64,000 bases of DNA from Xanthostigma xanthostigma (taxonomy: Eukaryota > Arthropoda > Insecta > Raphidioptera > Raphidiidae): the NCBI GenBank assembly GCA_963575645.1, contig OY754470.1:23542501-23606500 (forward strand). Reading direction: 5' to 3'. Shown piece after piece: positions 57,150-64,000 of this stretch. Within the stretch, counting starts at the first letter, position 1. Every line of letters starts with the position of its first letter. The notes beneath the pieces are model-generated. The model was not told where the DNA came from and made no database searches. It saw only the letters and a list, made by a program, of their open reading frames with translations. The position numbers and the translations under genes were made by a program.

Positions 57150-59009
57150 CTATTGTTGGGCCAACTATAACAAAATGTCAAATAATTCACAGTGATTCGG
57201 GTGACGCTGCAAGTGCGGGAGTGCGCGGGTGTACGGGGAGAGCTACTTAACAGCTACTTAACAGAAAAAATAGACCGACCTTCTGCCTTAACTTTAATGT
57301 TTTACAACTATACACTTCACAAAAGGTTAATAAACAACATATACCTAAATAAATTGACAAGAGTAAACTGTAGACATAAAACTAGACGTTTATAGGTTAT
57401 GTATTATGATTTATGTGGCGGCCATTATTATTTTATCAGGCGAATAAATATTTATACCTTGGAAGTAAAACTGAATAGATTTATACCTGCAGTACCTAAA
57501 TATAATTATGGTTGGTGAATTGAATTATCGCTATTTATTCAGTGGAATAGTTACCTGAAGAACAAATGAACCAAATAAATAGCTACTTACGTTCAGTGAA
57601 TATGACCATCAGTCATACATAAATGCGTTTCTAGGTTTTGTAGTTTTCAATGTAGGGCCCTAACAAAAATGAACTAAAACTGACAAATTTAATGACCTCT
57701 CAAATTGTTATGGTTCACGTAAAAAATAAACTCGTGTTCTTTTTAACAAGCTCTAAATATCGGTAAGAAGCAATCGTCTTTTTGCTTAAAATTTCAAAAA
57801 TAATTTTAAATTTTAGGTGAAAGGAAGACACAATCTGTGAAAATTCCCACACTCTATCTTATCTCGTTTATGGGCTAGATGTCTGACAAAAACAGCAGTT
57901 TCCACAACAATAGGGCTCCGCATAGACCCTTTGGGTACGATAAATTGCCCGGTATCAAAATGACTGCGAATTCGAATTCAATGTTGTTAAATAAAATTTT
58001 AACGAAATGCTAAATTACTTATTACATTATTAAACTATTATTATAACATCATTTCAGCCAATGAGTGAGTCGTTCGTTGTTTTGTTCAAAAGTTTCTCTT
58101 CAACAAAAAAAAATTGATACAGTGAAATTACGCAAATATAAAATCATTTTAACTTTATCACAATGCAACCAATTTTTTTGTGAGTTTTGTAGTTTTTCTA
58201 ATCGAATAACTAAAACAGCATTACAGTGTCTACATGAAAAGTTGGAAAACATACACGATTGAGTTTTATACGGCAAGAGAGCACGAGGCATTGATAGATT
58301 TTGTTCGTGCCCAATAACTTCAATAAAGTTTCGTCACAGGCTATCAAACAATAATGCGCTGCTCTGTATATTATATAGAATGTATCGAACCAACAGTAAC
58401 AGCAAAAACCTATTTTACCAAAAAAGAGTAGATAAATCCTACAAGAGACGACGCTTCAACAAAGAATAGAGACGTTTTAAAGGCGTTAAAAGAATAGTAC
58501 AGTACCTATCAAAATTAGCTTTTCTGCACTAAATTAAAAAGGTAATGAAAATCCGAACTCCGCTAGTTTTCCTGCATTTATAGGGGGGAAAAATCATACT
58601 TTTTTATAAAATAACTGCGTCGATTTAAAATTTGCATACTAACAAAAAAAAATTAAACAAATAATTTTTTGATAATTTGGGATTTCCAAGTTAGACATAT
58701 CTAATAGTTTTTAAGCAGACCCGACGTAACAACCATACTTATAGATTGTCTTTGGCTGATGACTTTGAAGCATGTATACAAAATGCAATCCTTCACATGT
58801 AGAATAGACCGGTCAGTGATGGCGAACATTTTTGAGAAGTGGGTCAAATTTTGTTAATTATTTTTTAGTTCTAGCTCGTGGGCCCCTAAGTCAGTAGCGT
58901 TACTTGTAATGGGAGAGGGGGATGGTTAATACTATTTTTTTAGTTCGAAACGACATTTTACGACCATCCTGGATTCACCGTCTTTTTTTCGATAAGCATG
59001 ATGATGTTG
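57150..59009. other. No gene recognised
   Basis: Short ORFs only. The frame at 58065-58262 contains FFCEFCSFSNRITKTALQCL, which has some resemblance to a C2H2 zinc finger (C-x-x-C but no clear H-x-x-x-H), too weak to call. Confidence 0.35.
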
Positions 59010-59590
59010 CCAAAGTTTCGAAAGATTTTGCCGCTAAAAATGTTACGCGGGTCAAAGATCAAGAAAGGTTTTTCGCGAAAATCTCGTTAACGGTGACTTT
59101 TATAGAAAAAATAGTAGTTACCAAATTTGTAGCTTAGAAGATTGCCTACAAAAACATAGTAAGTATTGCTTTTTCCATAAGACTAGAATTACCAATTACG
59201 TACGACGTACGAGGCATGCTGCATGATAGTTGTTCTCTCACCTCGCATTCATTCAGTCGCTTAGTGAATCATTCCAATCTACGCATCCGCATGCTGTGTG
59301 TCATATGATGCATTGTATTCGTTTGTATAACCGCATCAGACGAATCGAACTGACATAAGAAACATAAAAGTTACAACTTTTTAAATCAAATTTATCGAAA
59401 ACCGTTATCTTACGGAAAAAAGTAATAATATATTTTTTGTAGGCAATTTTCTAAGCTACAGATTTGATGATCACTATTTTTACATAAAAGTCACCGTTAA
59501 CGAGATTTTCGCGAAAAACCGTTTTTTGTGATCTTTCTTCTCGCGTAACATTCTTAGCGGCGCATGTATCGGTGGGGACTTTTGATATAT
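59010..59590. repeat. Foldback repeat with arms of about 150 bp
   Basis: The left arm has 'gccgctaaaaatgttacgcg', 'ttcgcgaaaatctcgttaac', 'ggtgactttta' and 'gattgcctacaaaaa'. The right arm has the inverses: 'tttttgtaggcaattttcta', 'taaaagtcaccgttaacgag', 'attttcgcgaaaa' and 'cgcgtaacattcttagcggc'. Arms are perhaps 80-85% alike. The centre (about 59190-59415) is unique. Confidence 0.75.
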
Positions 59591-60043
59591 TGTTTAGAAC
59601 CACGAAAGAAAGGTTCATGCAAAAATCCAGCTTTCCCCTAATTTTTCCACTATGAAATGTCTCTATTCCTTGTATATTATTATTGGTTATTATTGCATAT
59701 TCTAACAGTTTTGTTTGTAAAAGCACAACGATTTTTCAACCAGGCTGTATATTCGTACGGTTAATGCAGTGCCGTATAATCCACATAGGTAATAGAGCTA
59801 AGGTCGCGGTGGTCATGACAGAGGAGACGTAAACACGCCAGGGTCAGCTACCTTATTTTCCGGTCTAATGAGGGTTGCTTTAATTATGACCTCGCACATA
59901 AATCTTACCAGTAATCACTCCATGGAGGGAACCCTAACAACAGAAATAATAATATTATAACCGACAATATTATGTCTGCACATAATATAAAGAAACTAAG
60001 ACATTGTTCCATATATTAAAATCATTCATTATTAATTTATATA

Positions 60044-60440
60044 TTTATTCAACTCATGCGCGTTATTCATGTTTTATCATGCCTAAAAACCGAACCCCAA
60101 ATAGCCATTTACCGACTGGTGACAATTACTTGTCATAACTCAATGAAGATTCCTACTAGCTCGGCCATTGTGGAGTAATGAAAATAAACGTAACTATTTT
60201 CTGAGTCGTAACGAAATAGTAGGTAACAACAACTCCCTGTTGTTACCCATTGAGGCTAAAATAGAGAGGCCGAATGTTTTCGACATGGAGTTTATTTATA
60301 ACCGGCTAACCTCAAACCAAAACATTGAATCGTGCTGTTTGGTGCTGTTAGTATTGACAATTTTTTTATAAAGAAATAAATAGATATTTACAACATCTCA
60401 TTATAATTAAAACATGAATAACGCGCAATTGTTGAATAAA
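60044..60440. mobile_element. MITE with 32-bp inverted ends
   Basis: The left end 'tttattcaactcatgcgcgt' with 'tattcatgtttta' and the right end, inverted 'tttattcaacaattgcgcgt' with 'tattcatgtttta', differ at three positions. The interior 350 bp contains a 67-residue frame without recognisable features. Confidence 0.75.
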
Positions 60441-60444
60441 ATTA

Positions 60445-60516
60445 TGGGCATAACTTGTAGGCTAAGTCATGACCTGTCAGCGCCATGAATGACTTAGACT
60501 ACTAGTTACGCCAATA
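60445..60516. repeat. Imperfect hairpin
   Basis: 'ggcataacttgtaggctaag' with 'tcat' pairs with 'atgacttagactactagtta' with 'cgcc' across a 20-bp loop. It lies just outside the MITE at 60044-60440. Confidence 0.6.
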
Positions 60517-60783
60517 ACTATTAAAACACAAAACCTATTTTTTAGACAATCCGACAACAAACCCTACTCATCCGATTGACACATTTTTTTTAATTAAAGT
60601 GTTTGGTCCACAAATGCGTCATCAATATTTTTTTTAGGTGAAATTTGTTTAAAAGTGGTGAAGTCAAACGAAAATGATAAAAAATGACAAGGAAATTAGT
60701 AGGGGAAAGAAAGTAAACATAAAGAAAATCCATTCCTAGATAGATAGAGAGATAAAAATATATTCGTTAAATACCAAAAAAAT

Positions 60784-61150
60784 TGGAGTAGAATAAGTCA
60801 ATAATAAAAATAATAATAATGCGTTTAACGTCCGTTTCTCGATTTTATGTCATAACAGACGCCATTCGCACCATTACTATTTTTTTTCTACCACACTTCC
60901 CGTTATTTTCTACAATTTTTAAACTTCATTTTAATTAATGGGTGAATGAAGGAATTTTTAGGAAATTAGGATAAGGTAGGCAAATTATGAGCATAGGAGT
61001 TTGACTAGTAATCGGCCATGGCCTTGAATAAAGAACCATCTCGATATTTATCTGGAATTGTTGACGGAAACCATGGAAAACCTCAACAAGATGGCCGGTA
61101 CAGGAATTAACGTTTCTCGGCGACAGGCAGTGGAGTAGAATAAGTCAATA
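60784..61150 (-). mobile_element. SINE S2, copy B (minus), 5'-truncated, 20-bp target duplication
   Basis: The insert (60804-61130) is flanked by TGGAGTAGAATAAGTCAATA at 60784-60803 and 61131-61150, exact over 20 bp. On the minus strand the SINE starts within 'ctgtcgccgagaaacg', has 'ccggccatcttgttgaggtt' and 'ttgtagaaaataacgg', and ends 'gttaaacgcattattattat'. The tRNA-like head is missing, so reverse transcription stopped early. Confidence 0.88.
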
Positions 61151-61683
61151 CATATATAAGTGACCTAACAATAAAATAAAAGCATTTTCGATCTATTTAA
61201 CCGGGAACCAAATCCCATTAGGTTTTTGTGGGGTCTTTTGAGTTAACAAAAACATTAAGGCCAGACTGTAAATAACAGCTTCTAAATCCCTTGCGTTGGA
61301 TTTTACACAATGCTATGTATAGCAAAGATATTCTAACGTCAAAAATATTTTCCTTTAATGAAAGAGTTTGTGGCAATATGAAATAAATCACACGTTTCAC
61401 CAAATTGCCTTTTAGAGTAAAACTGTTGAAACTTTTCACATAAATTGAAATAGGTAAGTTATGGATGTTGCATTTATTGGTTCCAATAAAACAAAATAGT
61501 TATTGGTAAGTATGAATCTGTAACTTATAACAGTTGTCATTATACAGAGTGTAACAAAAAATTAGGTGATTAATATTTTGAAAACATAATTTTCAAAATA
61601 ATATACTTTTATTGCTTCTCATTAGGTTTTTTGAATTACATAAATTACAAATTATATTATAAGATTCCTCTCTTAAATAATCG
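61151..61683. other. No gene recognised
   Basis: The minus-strand frame 61218-61439 has no identifiable family features. 'atacagagtgtaacaaaaaa' at 61551 resembles a transposon terminus without a partner. Confidence 0.35.
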
Positions 61684-62283
61684 TAATAATAATGCGTTTA
61701 ATAGTACTAACAGACGGTCGAACTTGGTTCAAAGCGGACAGCGGATCTGGTCCGCTCCGTACCAAATCTGTTCGTCTGTACAGTAGTTTGCGTGTCCGCC
61801 CGGTTCGATGGGAACAGATTCGGTCGTCTGCTGCAAGATCCGCCGTACCATGTCCGTTGTCGGACCGGACCAAGTTCGACCGTGTGTTAGCACTTTAATG
61901 TCCGTTTCTCGACTTTATGTCATAACAGACACCATTCGCACTATTACTATTTTCCATCGATCACACTTCCCATTATTTTCTACAATTTTTAAACTTCAAC
62001 TTTATTAATAGCAATGAGCGGATGAAGGAATTTTAGAAAATAAGAATAAGGTAAGCAGCTTTTTGAACATAAGCCCATGGCCTTCGAAAAAAACCATCTC
62101 GATATTTATCTGGAATTATTCAGGGAAACCATGGAAACCTCAACAAGATGGTCGGTACATGGGTTACCATTTCTCGGCGAGAGGCAGCAGGAAAAAGTCC
62201 TAGCCACAATTGCCCCCGCCGGTATTCGAACCTGGTGGCTCCCGATTCTAGTGCGAGTCTACCACTACGCTACATCGTTCGGT
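61684..62283 (-). mobile_element. SINE S2, copy C (minus), full-length head, split by a MITE
   Basis: On the minus strand the head begins 'accgaacgatgtagcgtagt', with an A box TAGCGTAGTGG (62272-62262) and a B box GGTTCGAATAC (62232-62222), 30 bp apart as in tRNA genes. The body matches copies A and B and the 3' end is 'aaacgcattattattacg'. A GC-rich MITE interrupts it at 61702-61894, close to the 3' end. Confidence 0.85.
61698..61898. mobile_element. GC-rich MITE with TTAA duplication inside SINE S2
   Basis: The element (61702-61894, 193 bp) is flanked by TTAA. The ends 'agtactaacagacggtcgaa' and, inverted, 'agtgctaacacacggtcgaa' match at most positions and continue 'cttggt'. The interior is rich in 'gtccg', 'ggtccgctccg' and related motifs and much richer in G and C than its surroundings. 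Comparing with SINE copies A and B shows the uninterrupted sequence. The overlapping ORFs here are by-products. Confidence 0.85.
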
Positions 62284-62393
62284 CACATTTAATAATAATG
62301 CACATTTGATTTCATCGTCTGCAATTTTATTTGCGATAATAGGAGGTTATGTATCCAGTGAGTGAATAATTATTTTATGACGCAGTGTGGCAT

Positions 62394-62950
62394 TTATAGC
62401 TCTGTTTCAATCTCTCTGCGAACGGTAACAGAACCGGCACAGTCCTGCGCAGTAGCTAAAAAGTGTTCCAAAACAAATACAAACAGTTTCGTTTTAGCTA
62501 CTTCGCATGACTGTGACGATTCTGTTACCGTTCGTATCAGGGCCGGATTTAGGAGTGGTAAACCGGGGCTGCAGCCCCGGGGCCTCCGCAAAAGAGCGGT
62601 CCCCACAATAGACTTCGAAAAAAAATATTCAAATTTAGACTAGTAAACACTAGTAAACAACTTTTCCTTTGATATTTTTCGGCGAAAAAAGCTCGGAAAG
62701 TTCCGTTCGTTAACGCTAAAATTTAATTTCAGACAATTCTTGTTTATATAATATGTTTGTTAATAAAAGAATCTATACTTGGTTTCACAATAAATTATTT
62801 ATTGGAAAACTAAAGTGGAAAAAATTGTCCATTTTTTTGGAAAATAATTTGGGGCTAGAGGGCCTCCACTCCTTTGTTGCCCCGAGGCCTCCAGACCTCT
62901 AAATCCGGCATTGGTTCGTAGAGACATTGGAACAGAGCTATAATAAAACA
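62394..62950. mobile_element. Foldback MITE interrupted by a hAT insertion
   Basis: The left arm (62394-62463) reads 'ttatagctctgtttcaatct', 'ctgcgaacggtaacagaa', 'cagtcctgcgcagtagctaa'. The right arm is its inverse but is split: 62491-62537 ('ttttagctacttcgcatgac', 'ctgttaccgttcgta') and, after the hAT, 62922-62950 ('agacattggaacagagctat'). Removing the hAT restores the arm. Confidence 0.85.
62530..62921. mobile_element. hAT MITE (CAGGGCCGGATTTAG ends), 8-bp duplication
   Basis: The element (62538-62913, 376 bp) begins CAGGGCCGGATTTAGGAG and ends CTAAATCCGGCATTG. It is flanked by GTTCGTAT and GTTCGTAG (7 of 8). 'gggcctcc' and 'ccccggggcctcc' motifs are near both ends. It is related by its ends to the element at 44761-45159. 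Confidence 0.88.
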
Positions 62951-63112
62951 AGTGCCGACGGGTTTTACAGTCACATGTCATAAAAATAATCACGCAAGAG
63001 ATATAATATTTTTTGCACGTACTTCCTATAAAATAGTTGATTGTCATCTTATTTTCGAATTTTTGATATTTTAATTTTCGGTTTGTCTATAATTTACTAT
63101 GGAAGTGGTAGT
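62951..63112. other. No feature recognised
   Basis: Spacer without supported features. Confidence 0.35.
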
Positions 63113-63120
63113 ATAATTAC

Positions 63121-63790
63121 TAGTGATGTGGGGAGGAAAATTTTCCACTATATTTTTCAGAAAAATTTTCAAGGTCAAAAAATCTATTTTTTAGTAATTT
63201 TTTTAGGACATAATATTTGAACTTTCCATACTGTCTTGTAGTAGTTAATTTCTGGACCATTTACCTAAACAAAAATTGCAGGTTATAATTCTGACTTTGT
63301 AGTCCACATGAATAAAGTTAAGTTTGATTCTGTTTTACTTAAGATTTGTCATATTGTTTTATTTGGAACTCATAACAAATTAATTCATTCTTCTTAATAA
63401 AAGAGCACTCAGAAAATGAATCCCGCATTTCTCTTGTTATTTCATAAACAAAGTAATGAGGTAGTGGCAGGGACCAGAAGACGGCACCACTGTACTGGCT
63501 GTTGAGGTTATATAAAGGGAATTCCCCACATGTAAACAGCATTAGATTGGGATAAAAAAATTCATTCTACTTTCTTTCAGGAATAATGATTGTTTATTGT
63601 TGGAGGGGGAAACTCAATAGGGCATCACTTCCAGGATTGGTGAAGATACTCCAGTTTTGTTTACTTATAGCTTCTAGTGAACGAGAGTTTAATTTTACAG
63701 TACCTTTTTAATTTAGTGGCTTGGAAAATTTTTCGGAAAAATTTCCAGAATATTTTCTGTTTCAAAATTTTCCGGAAAACCAACAACTCT
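63121..63790. mobile_element. Possible hAT element, left terminus TAGTGATGTGGGGAGG
   Basis: TAGTGATGTGGGGAGGAAAA matches the terminal decamer of the hAT copies at 20907, 41391 and 46175. 'ggaaaattttcc' type motifs follow at 63135-63180 and recur at 63722-63778, as in the subterminal zones of the other hATs. A right terminus with CACATCACTA is not recognisable, so the element is truncated or its right end has decayed. Confidence 0.5.
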
Positions 63791-64000
63791 TCAGTATGAC
63801 TTTGTTTATTTTACTTTACGTATTTTTACAGCACTCGTGTTAAATGGGTAATTTCACGACCGCTATACAGGCACGAAAAACAGCTATTTTAAAGGGTGGT
63901 GTACAAAGAAATATTTAGTATACAATTTTGTTTTACGTCTAAAAAACACTAGGCTTTTTCTTATAAATGGGTTAAAATATTAAAGTGAAAACAAACTGAG
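63791..64000. other. No feature recognised
   Basis: End of window, no supported feature. Confidence 0.3.

Noticed and set aside
58065-58262. Possible C2H2 zinc finger (CEFCSFSNRITKTALQCLHEK)
   Set aside because: The two histidines are not correctly placed and the frame is isolated.
61673-62008. Three overlapping ORFs on both strands
   Set aside because: Open frames result from the GC-rich MITE and the SINE, not from a gene.

Overview
This window looks like intergenic or intronic DNA from an insect-like arthropod nuclear genome. It is strongly AT-rich, has no prokaryotic gene organisation, and is packed with eukaryotic mobile DNA: hAT, TTAA-target, PIF/Harbinger and pogo-like DNA transposons, a solo LTR, Jockey-like and RTE-like LINE pieces, Penelope-like elements, and tRNA-derived SINEs. 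The RTE-like tails (for example near 13090-13312) resemble those common in Lepidoptera and Hemiptera, but I cannot fix the order or species. No complete host gene is visible. Almost all longer ORFs are chance ORFs; the exceptions are pieces of transposase, LINE reverse transcriptase and Penelope endonuclease.

Layout. 1-1.5 kb: the one convincing host exon is a signal-peptide exon at 1421-1502 on the minus strand, ending at a consensus splice donor, so its gene continues leftward out of the window. 3-9 kb: dispersed repeats, a pogo-like MITE, a tRNA-Gln-like SINE inside an older MITE, and a foldback MITE. 11-25 kb: six hAT insertions with 8-bp target duplications (11200, 13384, 17960, 20907, 24329, and 7400 just upstream), one of which sits against a Jockey-like LINE 3' end, plus a composite TTAA foldback element at 19692-20548. 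25-40 kb: minisatellites, a perfect 47-bp-arm hairpin, large foldbacks, a short Penelope-like insertion with a 12-bp duplication, a TTAA element with a paralogous empty site, and a duplicated repeat with a THAP-like N-terminus. 40-48 kb: a hAT relic coding for the hAT dimerisation domain, then a three-deep nest (hAT inside hAT, LTR inside that), and a sister hAT copy that took a different retroelement in the same TA-rich spot. 48-64 kb: minisatellite, LINE and Penelope-like pieces, Harbinger remnants with an empty-site paralog, three copies of a second SINE family, and several nested MITEs.

The main biological story is repeated waves of insertion. Thirteen insertions are bounded by direct repeats of the length expected for their class, and several are nested, which gives a relative order of activity. 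Nothing here is an autonomous, intact element: every transposase or reverse-transcriptase frame is truncated. I did not find a gene cluster or an obviously new enzymatic system. The most unusual items are the nested insertions with interpretable target duplications, the TCTCGCGAGA-rich hAT family, and the perfect hairpin.
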